This document shows, piece by piece, positions 8,166 through 18,343 of a stretch of DNA of 64,000 bases. Positions within the stretch are counted from its first letter, which is position 1. Each line of letters starts with the position of its first letter. This stretch comes from Pontivivens insulae (GTDB lineage Bacteria; Pseudomonadota; Alphaproteobacteria; Rhodobacterales; Rhodobacteraceae), in contig NZ_OMKW01000002.1 in the NCBI RefSeq assembly GCF_900302495.1, positions 868,001 to 932,000 of the forward strand. The letters run 5' to 3'. Under the pieces are notes generated by a model. The model saw nothing but the letters and a program-made list of their open reading frames with translations, had not been told where the DNA came from and searched no databases. Both the position numbers and the translations under genes were made by a program.

Positions 8166-9332
8166 CTATTCCTTTTCGACGTCATCACTTTTGAAGATGT
8201 CTTCGAACCGCTGGCCCCAGTCATCTTCGGCTAGAATGGCTTCCGTCTGATCACAAATCGCCAGCATCGCCGCCCAATCCTCATCCGGCAGTGCCGGTGT
8301 TAGACCGGTGCTGCGCGCGCGGGCGTTCTCGGCCCGTCCCTGAATGTCTGGGTGGGTCGCGAAATGGGACAGAGCGCCGGGGTGGTCATGTGGCTCGTCC
8401 GGGGCAAGCTCCTCAAAAAACTCCGCCATGCCGATTGCGGGAATGTCGAGCGCGGCAAGTTGATCCAGCGCGAACTCATCTGCAGCGGTCTCAGCCTCGC
8501 GTGTGTAGGAGGCCGAGAGCATCGCCTCCGCAATTGCGAGTGCTGCGGCACCGCCTGCGAAATCCCCCAGAACGAGGCCCAGAACACCGGCGGACCCCGC
8601 CGCACGAAGGCCGAGGCGTACCGAGTCTCGGTTCGCGACATGACCGATTTCGTGGGCAAGCACACCGGCAACCGCGTCAGGGCCTGTGACCTCTTCCAGA
8701 AAGCCCCGGAAGAGCACGATCCGACCGCCCGGCATGGCCAATGCGTTGACAAGGGGATGATCCCAGACCTCCACCCGAAGCGGGAATGGCAGATCGAGAC
8801 GCTCCTCCATCCTTGTTGTCATGTCGGCCAGTACCGCGCTGCCTTCTGGCGCGACACAACGGTTAAGCGCCTCCTCATCGCCGAGGCTCAACACGCGGAC
8901 AAGTTGCGGGTAGGTCCGGTCGCCCATCGCGACCTCTGTTTCCGGCGTGATGAATACGGCCAACGTTTCGGCCATACGTGGCAGAAGCACGAAAAAGATC
9001 AGGGGAAAGGCGATGGCCGCTCCGGCCAAAGCCAATAGGACCGGTCCAAACTTCTGACGCTTGTGCAGACCCTTTTTCATGTCCGGGGCGTAGATCGAAA
9101 TTAAATCGAGCAGCCCGCGATCATGAAAACTGACGCGCGCATCATCGTCCATTCGGCCGAGCACGCGAGCACCGCCCGCGCCGGAGACCTGCATCTGACG
9201 CAATTCTGTCACCGGCCAGCACGCCAGAACATCGCCATCCACAGCCGCAATCACGAGGTTTCCGCCATGAACATGCAACGTCACCTCATGGGATGCCGCT
9301 GTCTGTCCATCGCTGTAATGGCCGCGCACCAT
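8166..9332 (-). CDS. M48-family membrane metallopeptidase
   Basis: 388 residues. An N-terminal cytoplasmic region of about 95 residues precedes one transmembrane helix (about 97-118), then a peptidase domain with the zinc motif HEIGH (His227, Glu228, His231) and the third-ligand motif REAETAAD (Glu281). This is an M48 zinc protease of the Oma1/BepA type, which cleave or hold misfolded envelope proteins. The N-terminal region (VTLHVHGGNLVIA, ARVSFHDRG) is the lineage-specific part. It lies two bases from the DUF898 gene on the same strand and is probably translated from the same mRNA. Confidence 0.9.
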   Translation of the reverse strand: MVRGHYSDGQTAASHEVTLHVHGGNLVIAAVDGDVLACWPVTELRQMQVSGAGGARVLGRMDDDARVSFHDRGLLDLISIYAPDMKKGLHKRQKFGPVLLALAGAAIAFPLIFFVLLPRMAETLAVFITPETEVAMGDRTYPQLVRVLSLGDEEALNRCVAPEGSAVLADMTTRMEERLDLPFPLRVEVWDHPLVNALAMPGGRIVLFRGFLEEVTGPDAVAGVLAHEIGHVANRDSVRLGLRAAGSAGVLGLVLGDFAGGAAALAIAEAMLSASYTREAETAADEFALDQLAALDIPAIGMAEFFEELAPDEPHDHPGALSHFATHPDIQGRAENARARSTGLTPALPDEDWAAMLAICDQTEAILAEDDWGQRFEDIFKSDDVEKE

Positions 9333-9334
9333 CG

Positions 9335-10621
9335 CTAGAACGCCGCGCCCATGTCGAGCGCATCGGCAAAGCCTTCAGCATCGGCAATATCATCGCGGTC
9401 GGATTGTGTGACGCGCGCCAGTTCATCAATATTCTCGAACTCTGTCATATCGGTGAAATGCGCAATGCACGGCCGGAAGATAAACACCTGATAGCCGGTC
9501 GATGTGAGCACGATCATCAGGATGTAGCCAATCGCGATACCGACGACCGTCAGGATACTCGCGTTCATCAGTGCAGAGGGATCCATCGCAGCTGGGTCAG
9601 TCGGCGCAAACCCAGAACCAAGCAATGATGCAATCATCAGGAGCGCTGTTGAAGCGATGCCCGTGATGACACTGATCAAAACGAGGCCCAGCACCCAAAT
9701 TCCGATGACCGTGCCTGTACGGGACGTATTTCGAAAATTCATTTGCCCCAACGATTTGGCGGAGGTGCGCAACCGGACCGACTTCACGTAGTAATTCGCG
9801 GCCAGAAACGGGATCGCGATATAGGAGGCGATGATCAGAAAGATGCCCAGTCCCGGCGACGCCTCCGTCGCAATGAAGACGATCCCAAAGATGACACCCC
9901 AGACTGGCATCAATAGCAGCAGGTAAGGCCGCATCAGCCCGCGCCAATGGCTGTGCATGTCCATCGCAACGTCGCCGAACCGTGTGCGTTGCGTCAAATA
10001 CTGATCCAGCTTCCATTCCATCCGCGGATAGAGCAGCCCCAGCGTGAGAACCGTGATCAGCGATTGCTTCAGCCCGAACAGCACAAAACGCCCGGCCCCC
10101 GGTTCGAGAGAGAACCGAATGCCCCGCAATCGCGTCCGGGACATGATGTAACGGCGACCGCGATATTGGGCGAAGTAAATCAGTGGCGTAAGCGCGAGGA
10201 AGCTGAGCGTGGGAGCCAGCGGATTCCCGTCGAAGGCTGACAGTGTGAAAATGAACAGCACAACGTTCACGATAACGAGGTAGAGCGCGACCACGATCAG
10301 GGCGATGAGAAAACCCAGAAACTTTTCTCGTCCGGTGCCGGTATATTCCAGCGGCGTATCGTCAATTTGGATTGAGGACCAGTAGTACTGGCGCAGCTTC
10401 GTGCGCATCCAGAAACGATAGATGCCCAGTGTGACAATGGTGAGCAGCAGGCTGCGAACCATCAGCCAGAACAGCGGCTTGCCCTCCCCTGTGAACCGCG
10501 CAGACCCTATGCGGGGGCGTGGAATGGAAGGGGTCGCGGTTGCGGAATAGATATCGGACAAGTCGGGCTCGTTTATTTGGTTAGAGTGCTGGCGCAATAT
10601 GCGTCGCGCTGCCGGGCACAT
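9335..10621 (-). CDS. DUF898 (YjgN-type) integral membrane protein
   Basis: 428 residues. The cytosolic entry FTGEGKPLFWLMVRSLLL and then TLGIYRFWMRTKLRQYYW are the hallmarks of DUF898/YjgN proteins, followed by FLGFLIALIVVALYLVI and further membrane segments (eight or more in total). The repeated phrase TLGLLYPRMEWKLDQYL shows the internal duplication of the family. Function is unknown. A TTG at 10561 preceded by AACGAG could be the true start (408 aa) because the first 20 residues look unconserved. It precedes the M48 peptidase, a frequent pairing as far as I recall, suggesting a shared envelope role. Confidence 0.87.
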   Translation of the reverse strand: MCPAARRILRQHSNQINEPDLSDIYSATATPSIPRPRIGSARFTGEGKPLFWLMVRSLLLTIVTLGIYRFWMRTKLRQYYWSSIQIDDTPLEYTGTGREKFLGFLIALIVVALYLVIVNVVLFIFTLSAFDGNPLAPTLSFLALTPLIYFAQYRGRRYIMSRTRLRGIRFSLEPGAGRFVLFGLKQSLITVLTLGLLYPRMEWKLDQYLTQRTRFGDVAMDMHSHWRGLMRPYLLLLMPVWGVIFGIVFIATEASPGLGIFLIIASYIAIPFLAANYYVKSVRLRTSAKSLGQMNFRNTSRTGTVIGIWVLGLVLISVITGIASTALLMIASLLGSGFAPTDPAAMDPSALMNASILTVVGIAIGYILMIVLTSTGYQVFIFRPCIAHFTDMTEFENIDELARVTQSDRDDIADAEGFADALDMGAAF

Positions 10622-10639
10622 GCTGTGCCCGAGCGCACA

Positions 10640-12943
10640 TTAATCCGTAAACTTATTGTCACGCGGGAAGCCACGGGGCGCCATCCGGCCCGTCCCCGCC
10701 CGCTTCCCGGTGAAATCACCCAGCTCCGTTTCGGTGCGCTGTCGTCCGCCGCCATCTTTCCACTGCAGACCGTCAGCGAGGTTGAATGTGCGCGCATCCG
10801 ACAATCCACCATCCTTATATTTCTGAAGGCGCACGCCCTTACCACGGCCCATTTCAGGTAACTCATCCAGTGGGAAGACCAGCACCTTCCTGTTCTCGCC
10901 GACAACCGCGACGTGATCACCGTCAACCGGGCGGCAAACCACCGCGCGCGCATCGCGCACATTGAGCACCTGCTTGCCCGAACGTGTCTGCGCTATGACG
11001 TCTTCTTCCGGCACAACAAAACCGTCGCCGGCAGACGAGGCCACGAGCAATTTTCGGCCTTGCTTGTGCGCAAACATCGCGAGGATTTCCGCCTCGTTCG
11101 GCAAATCGACCATCAACCGGATCGGTTCACCCATTCCGCGACCCCCTGGCAGATTGGACGCAGGCACGGTGTAGAAGCGACCATTGGTACCGAACACGAC
11201 GAGACGGTCCGTCGTCTCCGCGTGGAAGATGAACTTCGGGCCGTCCCCGTCCTTGAACTTCAACTCGCTGTCGAGCGCGATATGGCCCTTCATCGCACGG
11301 ACCCATCCCATCTGAGAGCACACGACGGTGATCGGCTCACGCTCGATCATAGCCTCAAGCGGGACGTCTGCCGCGACGGGTGCGTCAGCAAAGCCGGAGC
11401 GACGTGCGCCGACCGGGTAATCCGCGCCATGTTGGCGTTTCAGATCGCTCAGCGTCTCTGCTGCGGTGATGCCTTTGAACGCGGCGGGCGGGCCAAATGT
11501 CTTTCTTGTCTCGCGCAACTGCTCCGCGATCCGTCCCCATTGCAAATCTTCGGAGCCAAGAAGGTCAACAATCCCCTCCCGCTCGACAATCAGGGCGTCC
11601 CGCTCGTTGCGAAGCTCCATCTCCTCAAGCTTCCGCAAGGAGCGCAGCCGCATGTTCAAGATGGCTTCGGCCTGTACTTCGGTCAGCTCAAACTCTGCCA
11701 TCAACTGGAGCTTGGGCTCATCCTCGTAGCGAATGATTTCGATAACCCGGTCGAGGTTCAGGAAGGCGACGATATAGCCTTCCAGCACCTCAAGCCGCCG
11801 GTCGATCTTATCCATCCGGTGGGTCGACCGGCGGATCAGAACATCTCTCTGATGATCGAGGAAGGCGCGCAAAACCTCACGCAACGAGCAGACTTGCGGC
11901 GTGCGTCCATCAATCAGGACGTTCATGTTGAGGCTGAAGCGCGTCTCCAGATCAGTCGCCTTGAAAAGCGCCTCCATCAGCGTGGCCGGATCGACCGTGC
12001 GCGCCTTTGGTTCGAGCACAATGCGAATGTCCTCAGCACTCTCGTCCCGGATGTCGGCGAGGATGGGAAGCTTTTTGGTGTTGATCAGATCCGCGATCCT
12101 CTCGATCAGTTTTGACTTTGCGACCTGATATGGAATTTCGGTTACAACGATCTGCCATTGACCGCGGCCGAGCTCTTCACGCTCCCAAACGGCGCGCAGA
12201 CGGAATGCGCCGCGCCCGGTCGCGTAAGCCTCACGAATTTGCTCAATCGGCTCAACAATCGTCCCGCCGGTCGGAAAGTCCGGGCCGGGCACAAACTCGA
12301 CGAGCTTTTCGATCCCCGCATTGGGCGTCTTGATCAGATAGAGTGCAGCGTCGATGACCTCGGCCACGTTATGGGGCGGAATGTTCGTGGCCATGCCGAC
12401 CGCGATACCGCTCGACCCGTTGGCCAGCAGGTTTGGGAAGGCGCCAGGCAGCACTTCCGGCTCCTCTTCCGAGCCGTCATAGTTGGGTCGGAAGTCGACA
12501 GCATTCTCGGCCAGCCCTTCCATCATCGCGGCGGCCACGGCGGTCATGCGCGCTTCGGTGTAGCGCTGTGCGGCGGGATTGTCGCCGTCCACATTTCCGA
12601 AATTGCCCTGCCCGTCCACGAGCGGATAGCGCACCGCGAAATCCTGGGCGAGCCGCGCCAGTGCGTCATAAATCGCCTGATCGCCGTGCGGGTGATAATT
12701 GCCCATCACCTCACCCACGATCTTTGCGCATTTGCGGAACGCGCCATTCGGATCGAGCCGCAGGCCCCGCATGGCAAAGAGAATCCGGCGATGCACCGGT
12801 TTCAGCCCGTCACGCGCATCTGGTAGCGCGCGGTGCATGATCGTGGAAAGCGCATATTGCAGATATCTGTCCCCAATTGCGCGCGCCAGCGGCTCTTGCG
12901 TGATCAGACCATCCATTTCGGGGGTGTCGGTGTCATTTGCCAT
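10640..12943 (-). CDS. parC: DNA topoisomerase IV subunit A (ParC)
   Basis: 767 residues from the ATG giving [12 protein letters not shown]. The frame stays open upstream to 13804, but that part lies antisense to the SDR gene and is not used. The breakage-reunion domain carries the catalytic tyrosine Tyr128 in AQRYTEAR. The quinolone-determining segment reads [12 protein letters not shown], with Gln89 where E. coli ParC has Ser80. The C-terminal domain is short and lacks the GyrA box, which separates it from the gyrA at 45258. It decatenates daughter chromosomes with ParE, which is not in the window. No good ribosome site precedes the start. Confidence 0.95.
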   Translation of the reverse strand: MANDTDTPEMDGLITQEPLARAIGDRYLQYALSTIMHRALPDARDGLKPVHRRILFAMRGLRLDPNGAFRKCAKIVGEVMGNYHPHGDQAIYDALARLAQDFAVRYPLVDGQGNFGNVDGDNPAAQRYTEARMTAVAAAMMEGLAENAVDFRPNYDGSEEEPEVLPGAFPNLLANGSSGIAVGMATNIPPHNVAEVIDAALYLIKTPNAGIEKLVEFVPGPDFPTGGTIVEPIEQIREAYATGRGAFRLRAVWEREELGRGQWQIVVTEIPYQVAKSKLIERIADLINTKKLPILADIRDESAEDIRIVLEPKARTVDPATLMEALFKATDLETRFSLNMNVLIDGRTPQVCSLREVLRAFLDHQRDVLIRRSTHRMDKIDRRLEVLEGYIVAFLNLDRVIEIIRYEDEPKLQLMAEFELTEVQAEAILNMRLRSLRKLEEMELRNERDALIVEREGIVDLLGSEDLQWGRIAEQLRETRKTFGPPAAFKGITAAETLSDLKRQHGADYPVGARRSGFADAPVAADVPLEAMIEREPITVVCSQMGWVRAMKGHIALDSELKFKDGDGPKFIFHAETTDRLVVFGTNGRFYTVPASNLPGGRGMGEPIRLMVDLPNEAEILAMFAHKQGRKLLVASSAGDGFVVPEEDVIAQTRSGKQVLNVRDARAVVCRPVDGDHVAVVGENRKVLVFPLDELPEMGRGKGVRLQKYKDGGLSDARTFNLADGLQWKDGGGRQRTETELGDFTGKRAGTGRMAPRGFPRDNKFTD

Positions 12944-12987
12944 AGATATGGTGATAAACGGGGGACGCGGGGCGGTCCAGTGCGGAT

Positions 12988-13006
12988 GCCTCCGGCAGGG
13001 ATATTT
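12988..13006 (+). repeat. Single copy of the GCCTCCGGC(G/A)GGGATATTT unit
   Basis: GCCTCCGGCAGGGATATTT differs by one base from the units at 51794 and 51937. Here it stands alone, in the parC-SDR divergent gap and just upstream of the SDR ribosome site. Confidence 0.7.
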
Positions 13007-13015
13007 GCGGGACAG

Positions 13016-13846
13016 ATGAAGATGCGGACGATCCTGATCACTGGCTGCTCCAGCGGCATCGGCTATGACGCGGCGGTGACGCTGAAGGCCCGCGGCTGGC
13101 GCGTGTTTGCGGCGTGCCGCCAGCAGATCGATGTCGATCGGCTGCGTGCGGAGGGCCTTGAGGCGGTGCTGCTCGACTATCGCGACAGCGCGGGCATGCA
13201 GGCGGCAGTGTCGGAGGTGTTGGAGGCGACGGGCGGCACGCTCGACGCGCTGTTCAACAATGGGGCCTTTGCGTTGCCCGGATTCGTCGAGGACCTGCCA
13301 CGGGACGGGTTGCGCGATATCTTCGAGGTGAATCTCTTCGGCCAGTTCGAACTGATCAACCTGTTGATGCCGACCTTTCGGGCGCAGGGCCGCGGGCGGA
13401 TCGTGAATTGCTCGTCTGTGTTGGGGATCGCCGCGATGCGCGGGCGCGGGGCCTACAATGCCACGAAGTTCGCCATGGAGGGGTTGAGTGACACGATGCG
13501 GGTGGAATTGCATGGCAGCGGCATCGATCTGTCGCTGATCCTGCCGGGGCCGATCCCGACCCGCATCCGGCAGAATGCCCAAGCCAATTTCGAGACGTGG
13601 ATTGACTGGCAGGGCTCTGCCCGTCGTGCGGAATACGAGGCGGAGGTAATGCCGCGGCTTTATGATGAGAGCGGCACGCCCGACCCATTTGAGCAGCCCG
13701 TCTCCGCCGTCACGGCCAAACTGATCCACGCGGTGGAGGCGCGGCGGCCCCATGCCCGCTACTATGTCACCGCTGGCACGTGGATCGCGCGGGCGCTGAC
13801 ACATTTACCGACGCGCTGGCGCGATATGGTCATGCGACGCAGTTGA
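13016..13846 (+). CDS. Short-chain dehydrogenase/reductase
   Basis: 276 residues from [10 protein letters not shown]. The cofactor motif TGCSSGIG begins at about residue 9, the LFNNGA segment stands in place of NNAG, and the active site has Ser in NCSSVLG and YNATK (Tyr and Lys). This is a classical SDR. The segment [19 protein letters not shown] and the C-terminal extension resemble the retinol/17-beta-hydroxysteroid dehydrogenase-like bacterial group, but the substrate cannot be told. It is divergent from parC. The 72-bp gap holds one copy of the GCCTCCGGC repeat, ending about ten bases before the start codon. Confidence 0.88.
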   Translation: MKMRTILITGCSSGIGYDAAVTLKARGWRVFAACRQQIDVDRLRAEGLEAVLLDYRDSAGMQAAVSEVLEATGGTLDALFNNGAFALPGFVEDLPRDGLRDIFEVNLFGQFELINLLMPTFRAQGRGRIVNCSSVLGIAAMRGRGAYNATKFAMEGLSDTMRVELHGSGIDLSLILPGPIPTRIRQNAQANFETWIDWQGSARRAEYEAEVMPRLYDESGTPDPFEQPVSAVTAKLIHAVEARRPHARYYVTAGTWIARALTHLPTRWRDMVMRRS

Positions 13847-13920
13847 AGCCCCGTGCGGCGCATTGGCCCCTTTGACCTGAGCGCGACACGCGTTAACTGA
13901 CGTCTATGGTACAAGGTCCT

Positions 13921-14112
13921 ATGCTATACATTATCGGCTTTGCCTGCATTGCGGTGCTGGTCGTGCTTCTTTTCGGCGTTGGCAGTTTTGCCAAGGGCGG
14001 TGAATTCAATCAGAAATATGCGAACAAGATCATGCGCATGCGGCTGCTTTTGCAGTTTATCGCGGTGATCCTGATCGTGGGCGCCGTGGCCCTTGCCCGG
14101 TCGGGAGGCTGA
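13921..14112 (+). CDS. Small twin-transmembrane protein (HIG1-like)
   Basis: 63 residues from the ATG preceded by AAGG; an upstream ATG at 13906 has no ribosome site. There are two transmembrane helices (LYIIGFACIAVLVVLLFGV and LLLQFIAVILIVGAVAL). They flank a loop, GGEFNQKYANKIMRMR, that resembles the HIG1 hypoxia-induced family, whose members associate with respiratory complexes. It ends two bases before the adenosyltransferase and shares its transcript. The HIG1 link rests on the loop alone. Confidence 0.8.
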   Translation: MLYIIGFACIAVLVVLLFGVGSFAKGGEFNQKYANKIMRMRLLLQFIAVILIVGAVALARSGG

Positions 14113-14114
14113 GG

Positions 14115-14687
14115 ATGGTCGTTCTCAACAAGATTTACACAAAGACCGGCGATCACGGTGAGACCGCGCTTGGAAACGGTGCCCGGGTCGCAAAACATTC
14201 GCTGCGGGTCAGCGCATATGGGACCGTGGACGAGGTAAATGCGACGGTCGGTCTGGCCCGGCAGGTCGCCGTAGGTGACATCGACCGGATGCTTGCCTCT
14301 ATTCAGAATGACCTTTTCGACCTCGGCGCTGACCTGTGTACGCCGGACATGGAAAAGGATGCCGAGCGTGAATATCCGCCATTGCGCGTGGCCGAAAGTC
14401 AAGTTGCGCGACTAGAGGCTGAGATCGATGTGATGAACAAGGATCTTGAGCCGCTCCGCTCGTTCATTCTACCCGGTGGCACGGCGCTCGCCGCACAGAT
14501 GCATCTGTGTCGCACGGTATCACGACGGGCCGAGCGCTTGGTTGTGGAACTTGCCACGATGGAAAGTGTGAACCCGGCCTCCGTCAAATACCTCAACAGG
14601 CTAAGCGATTGGTTCTTTGTTGCGGGCCGTGTCGCGAATGATGGTGGCAAGGGCGACGTGCTTTGGGTGCCCGGCGCCAATCGGTAA
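14115..14687 (+). CDS. ATP:cob(I)alamin adenosyltransferase, PduO type
   Basis: 190 residues. KIYTKTGDHGETALGNG at the N-terminus is the ATP-binding motif of PduO-type adenosyltransferases. SAYGTVDEVNATVGLAR and the helix with CRTVSRRAERLVVELA complete the trimer fold. The enzyme transfers adenosyl from ATP to reduced cobalamin to make coenzyme B12, for example for methylmalonyl-CoA mutase or ribonucleotide reductase. It is coupled to the small membrane protein upstream. With cobT and cobS at 55-57 kb, it indicates an organism that makes or remodels B12. Confidence 0.93.
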   Translation: MVVLNKIYTKTGDHGETALGNGARVAKHSLRVSAYGTVDEVNATVGLARQVAVGDIDRMLASIQNDLFDLGADLCTPDMEKDAEREYPPLRVAESQVARLEAEIDVMNKDLEPLRSFILPGGTALAAQMHLCRTVSRRAERLVVELATMESVNPASVKYLNRLSDWFFVAGRVANDGGKGDVLWVPGANR

Positions 14688-14914
14688 AAGGCACAAATGC
14701 ATCATGCGGGGGTGACGCACCGTCTTCACGGAGGCGACGTTATGTCCCCCGAACTCTGACCCAACGTTGCGCTGGACTGTGACCGCGCAACTATCTTACG
14801 TCCACGTCAAGCAGATGCGGCGGATTTCATAAGTCCAGTGCCGTTTTTTTGCAGCAATCGCGGGGGCAAAGCGTTAAGTCTGTCCTCGAAAATGTCACGC
14901 AAGGGAGATGCCCC

Positions 14915-15676
14915 ATGAAGGTGTTGGTGCCGGTCAAACGCGTGATCGACTATAACGTGAAAGTTCGTGTGAAAGCGGACGGAAGCGGTGTCGATCTGGC
15001 AAATGTCAAAATGTCGATGAACCCGTTCGACGAGATCGCCGTGGAAGAGGCGATCCGCCTGAAGGAAAAGGGCACGGTTGAAGAGATCGTCGTCGTCTCC
15101 ATCGGCGTGAAGCAAAGCCAAGAAACCCTGCGCACGGCGCTCGCCATGGGTGCTGACCGCGCGATCCTCGTCAACGCCGCGGACGATGTTCACACCGATA
15201 TTGAACCGCTCGCCGTCGCAAAGCTGTTGGCCAAAGTCGTTGAGGAAGAGCAACCGGGCCTCGTCATTGCGGGCAAGCAGGCCATCGACAATGACATGAA
15301 CGCGACCGGCCAGATGCTGTCCGCCCTTCTGGGGTGGAGCCAGGCGACCTTCGCCTCTGAAGTGGCAATCGAGGGCGATGATGCTGTCGTGACGCGCGAA
15401 GTCGACGGCGGACTGCAAACCATCAAGGTTAAAATGCCCGCCATTGTGACCGTGGATTTGCGCCTGAACGAGCCGCGTTATGCATCCTTGCCCAACATTA
15501 TGAAGGCAAAGAAAAAGCCGCTGGAAGAGAAAACGCCCGCCGACTACGGCGTTGACGTTTCGCCGCGCCTTGAAGTCGTCAAGACGTCTGAACCGGCAGA
15601 GCGTGCGGCCGGCGTCATGGTCGGTTCCGTCGAGGAACTGGTCTCCAAACTTAAAAACGAAGCGGGGGTGATCTAA
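14915..15676 (+). CDS. etfB: Electron transfer flavoprotein beta subunit
   Basis: 253 residues from the ATG eight bases after [26 protein letters not shown] is the standard EtfB start, and [17 protein letters not shown] is the AMP-binding region of the family. EtfB pairs with EtfA, the FAD carrier, to move electrons from acyl-CoA and other dehydrogenases to ETF:ubiquinone oxidoreductase. The alpha subunit gene starts one base after this one ends. A 227-bp leader precedes it, the longest gap in this part. Confidence 0.96.
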   Translation: MKVLVPVKRVIDYNVKVRVKADGSGVDLANVKMSMNPFDEIAVEEAIRLKEKGTVEEIVVVSIGVKQSQETLRTALAMGADRAILVNAADDVHTDIEPLAVAKLLAKVVEEEQPGLVIAGKQAIDNDMNATGQMLSALLGWSQATFASEVAIEGDDAVVTREVDGGLQTIKVKMPAIVTVDLRLNEPRYASLPNIMKAKKKPLEEKTPADYGVDVSPRLEVVKTSEPAERAAGVMVGSVEELVSKLKNEAGVI

Positions 15677-15677
15677 G

Positions 15678-16607
15678 ATGGCCGTTCTTCTTCTTGCCGA
15701 AATGACCGGTGGTGAGTTCCAGCAGGACGCAACCGCCAAGGCGTTGACCGCAGCAAAGCAGCTGGGCGATGTGACTGTTCTGGTCGCGGGTGATGATGTC
15801 GCTGCTGCTGCCGGTGAAGCCGCGAAACTGGACGGTGTGTCCAAGGTTCTTGCGGTGTCCGACGCGTCGCTGGCCAACTATCTGGCCGAACCGGTGGCTG
15901 CACTCGTCGCTGGCCTGGCGGGCGACTATGAGCACATCGTCGCGCCGTCCACAGCCAATGCCAAGAACGTACTGCCGCGCGTTGCGGCCCTGCTTGACGT
16001 TATGGTGCTGTCTGATGTGACCGGCATCGTTGACGGCGACACGTTCGAGCGTCCGATTTATGCGGGCAACGCGATCCAGACAGTGAAGTCTTCGGACGCG
16101 AAAAAGGTTCTGACCGTGCGGACCGCGAATTTCGACGCGGCGGCCGAAGGCGGTTCTGCCTCCGTCGAGGATGGGGCAGCGGCTGCGGATCCGGGCCTCT
16201 CCTCTTGGGTAGAGGACAAGGTGGAAGAAAGCGACCGCCCGGATCTCACCTCTGCGAAGATCGTTGTGTCCGGTGGTCGTGGCGTCGGTTCGGAAGAGAA
16301 CTTTGCCATCATCGAGAAGCTGGCAGACGTCATGGGTGCGGCTGTTGGTGCATCCCGCGCGGCAGTGGACTCTGGCTATGCGCCAAACGACTGGCAGGTC
16401 GGTCAGACCGGCAAGGTCGTCGCACCGGACCTCTACGTCGCGGTTGGCATCTCCGGTGCGATCCAGCACCTCGCGGGGATGAAGGACTCCAAGGTGATCG
16501 TCGCGATCAACAAGGACGAAGAGGCGCCGATCTTCCAGGTTGCAGATTACGGCCTCGTCGCGGATCTGTTCGACGCGGTTCCCGAGCTGGAAAAAGCCGT
16601 CGGCTGA
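15678..16607 (+). CDS. etfA: Electron transfer flavoprotein alpha subunit
   Basis: 309 residues. The C-terminal FAD domain shows [34 protein letters not shown], the dinucleotide-binding [17 protein letters not shown] and [14 protein letters not shown]. It forms the ETF heterodimer with the adjacent EtfB. A strong stem-loop with a T-run (16630-16657) follows, so etfBA is a two-gene unit. It is functionally linked to the 3-hydroxyacyl-CoA dehydrogenase 2.7 kb downstream through fatty-acid or short-chain acyl-CoA oxidation. Confidence 0.96.
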   Translation: MAVLLLAEMTGGEFQQDATAKALTAAKQLGDVTVLVAGDDVAAAAGEAAKLDGVSKVLAVSDASLANYLAEPVAALVAGLAGDYEHIVAPSTANAKNVLPRVAALLDVMVLSDVTGIVDGDTFERPIYAGNAIQTVKSSDAKKVLTVRTANFDAAAEGGSASVEDGAAAADPGLSSWVEDKVEESDRPDLTSAKIVVSGGRGVGSEENFAIIEKLADVMGAAVGASRAAVDSGYAPNDWQVGQTGKVVAPDLYVAVGISGAIQHLAGMKDSKVIVAINKDEEAPIFQVADYGLVADLFDAVPELEKAVG

Positions 16608-16629
16608 ACGGCTTAGTCGCTATTTTCGA

Positions 16630-16657
16630 GGCCCCGCAGTCACTTGCGGGGCCTTTT
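16630..16657 (+). terminator. Rho-independent terminator after etfBA
   Basis: A perfect 9-bp stem GGCCCCGCA/TGCGGGGCC with a 6-base loop is followed by TTTT, 22 bases after the etfA stop. Confidence 0.9.
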
Positions 16658-16677
16658 GACTTTCTGGGTTTTAGGTA

Positions 16678-17025
16678 ATGTTTGAACACAGCAGCTACAA
16701 AACCGCACGTGTGTTGCTCCACATTGGGCAGGTCGTAGCAGCGCTGTTGATTATGGATGCTATCGCCTATCAGTTTGGCTACGCGGTGGTGGTCAGAACG
16801 CCAAGCGACGACGTTATGGCCGCCTATTGGCCGACATTGGCAGGACTAGCCCTCGCCTTCGTGCTTTGGGCAATGGTTCAAATGCAGTTGGCCTTGCTCG
16901 ACTTAGCCGATTCCAACAGACTCATCTTGGAAGAGATGCGACGTATGCCAGAGGGTCAGATCGCCGATAAGATCGAACCGGTGTTTGACCAGCCAGAGGA
17001 TGCACCCCTTCGCGGTCACCGGTAA
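16678..17025 (+). CDS. Small membrane protein, unknown
   Basis: 115 residues with two hydrophobic segments (about 12-34 and 52-74), then a charged cytosolic tail LLDLADSNRLILEEMRRMPEG that could form a short coiled coil. I recognise no family. It starts 20 bases after the etfA terminator and ends five bases before the convergent cupin gene, so it probably has its own promoter or depends on readthrough. Composition matches the neighbours. Confidence 0.6.
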   Translation: MFEHSSYKTARVLLHIGQVVAALLIMDAIAYQFGYAVVVRTPSDDVMAAYWPTLAGLALAFVLWAMVQMQLALLDLADSNRLILEEMRRMPEGQIADKIEPVFDQPEDAPLRGHR

Positions 17026-17030
17026 CCTCG

Positions 17031-17519
17031 CTACTTTGCGCCGACTGGGCCGCCCAGTTGTTCGATTGCGCTGTGGTCAACCAGTTCCCAGGCCTGACCG
17101 GCGTTGCGGTAGATGCGTTTGCTCTGCCGGGGATAATCGCCGACATCGTGTGGGAGGCGCTCGCCGACCACGAGCATGCGCAACGTACTTTTCCCTGTAT
17201 TGACGATTGTGTGAGCTTCGCCGCCCTTTCGGTACCCGATGAAGTCACCCGCCGCGATTTCGAACGTCTCCACGCCGATCGTTGCAGTCGCGGTTCCCGC
17301 CAGCACGTAGACACATTCATCCTCGAAATGATGGACGTGGTATTCTGTCGTCTCTCGCCCCGGCTCTACCTCGATAAGATGAATCCCAAATCCGGTTAGA
17401 CCGGTTGCATCGCCAAGCGATTTGTTCAGCCGTTGTGCATTCTCGTTCAGAAAATGGGTCTTGCTGGTACCCGGCATGGCGGCAATCATGGCTTTGGTCA
17501 GCAGGTAGGTTTCAGACAT
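17031..17519 (-). CDS. Cupin-domain protein
   Basis: 162 residues with one cupin barrel. Motif 1 is YHVHHFEDECVYVLAGTA, supplying metal-binding His and Glu. Motif 2 is FEIAAGDFIGYRKGGEAHTIVN. The layout is that of small single-domain cupins annotated as auxin-binding-like or sugar-isomerase-like, and substrate and metal cannot be told. It lies 54 bases downstream of the NYN gene on the same strand, so it may be the second gene of that transcript. Confidence 0.85.
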   Translation of the reverse strand: MSETYLLTKAMIAAMPGTSKTHFLNENAQRLNKSLGDATGLTGFGIHLIEVEPGRETTEYHVHHFEDECVYVLAGTATATIGVETFEIAAGDFIGYRKGGEAHTIVNTGKSTLRMLVVGERLPHDVGDYPRQSKRIYRNAGQAWELVDHSAIEQLGGPVGAK

Positions 17520-17573
17520 CGGGCGGCCTTTCGTTGCTAGTCCTGCCCATCGTGCAAGAAATTGCCGGAAAGC

Positions 17574-18281
17574 CTAGTCCTTGCGCCGAACCATCAGTCC
17601 GTTCGTGCCGTCTTTTTCCAGATCGAATGCGTTCGTTTTTCGCACCAATGTAGAGAGGTTCGCGCAGCCATAGGTGCGGCTGTCAAAGTCTGAATGGGTG
17701 TTGCTGATGCGCTGGCCCAACACGCCGAGCGAAACCCAATCGTCATCCCCTTCCAGTTCGGCCATAGCTGTGCGGATCAGGGGTAGCGCCGCCGAGACTG
17801 GTTGTGTCTTCCGCTCTCCCGGCGTGGGACCGTTCGGGTCACCTTGCATCAGGTTTTCATTGTAGATGAAGCGGGTGCACGCTGTGCGAAACGCCTCAGG
17901 GGTCTTACGCTCTCCGAATCCATAGACGACGCACCCCTCCTCCCGGATGCGTTGGGCCAGGCGCGTGAAGTCGCTGTCGGAGGAGACAAGGCAGAATCCA
18001 TCGACCGACCCCTTGTGCAAAAGGTCCATCGCGTCGATCACCATCAGAATGTCAGAGGCGTTCTTACCCTTAACATAGGCAAATTGCTGTTCGGATACCA
18101 AAGCATAGGTCGCAAGTTGCTTGCGCCAGCCATTCATTTCATCGCGCGTCCAATCCCCATAGATGCGCCGGACGTTGGCCTCGCCCAATCGCGCGACTTC
18201 TTCAAACAGGCTCTTTGCGACGTTGGGATTGGTGTTGTCGGCATCGATCAACACCGCAAGTTTCAAACCATCTTTCGCCAT
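17574..18281 (-). CDS. NYN-domain nuclease-like protein with C-terminal LOTUS/OST-HTH domain
   Basis: 235 residues from the ATG preceded by GGAGGAGG; a reading from 18308 adds nine Arg-rich residues without support. Residues 1-140 form a NYN (PIN-like) domain: LAVLIDADNTNP supplies the first acidic pair, DGFCLVSSDSDFTRLA the others. Residues about 155-235 (ALPLIRTAMAELEGDDDWVSLGVLG, then SDFDSRTYGCANLSTLVRK) look like an OST-HTH/LOTUS RNA-binding module. LabA-like proteins of this make-up probably cleave or bind structured RNA; no substrate is known to me. Confidence 0.88.
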   Translation of the reverse strand: MAKDGLKLAVLIDADNTNPNVAKSLFEEVARLGEANVRRIYGDWTRDEMNGWRKQLATYALVSEQQFAYVKGKNASDILMVIDAMDLLHKGSVDGFCLVSSDSDFTRLAQRIREEGCVVYGFGERKTPEAFRTACTRFIYNENLMQGDPNGPTPGERKTQPVSAALPLIRTAMAELEGDDDWVSLGVLGQRISNTHSDFDSRTYGCANLSTLVRKTNAFDLEKDGTNGLMVRRKD

Positions 18282-18343
18282 TCTGCGCCTCCTCCACTCG
18301 ACTGACAAAGAGCCTAGCGCATGTCAGCGTGAGGGCCAGCGGA

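Noticed and set aside
10913-12115. 400-codon open frame on the plus strand
   Set aside because: Antisense to parC, whose protein has clear catalytic motifs; the translation here matches no family.
12944-13804. Upstream extension of the parC frame to 1054 codons
   Set aside because: The added part is antisense to the SDR gene, and ParC proteins start at the inner ATG.
14731-14759. Five-codon leader peptide (GGAGG then ATG) upstream of etfB
   Set aside because: Too short to support and not followed by an attenuator-like structure.
14766-14791. GTTGCGC/GCGCAAC inverted repeat upstream of etfB
   Set aside because: Seven base pairs in a GC-rich gap is near chance; no second site or known consensus.
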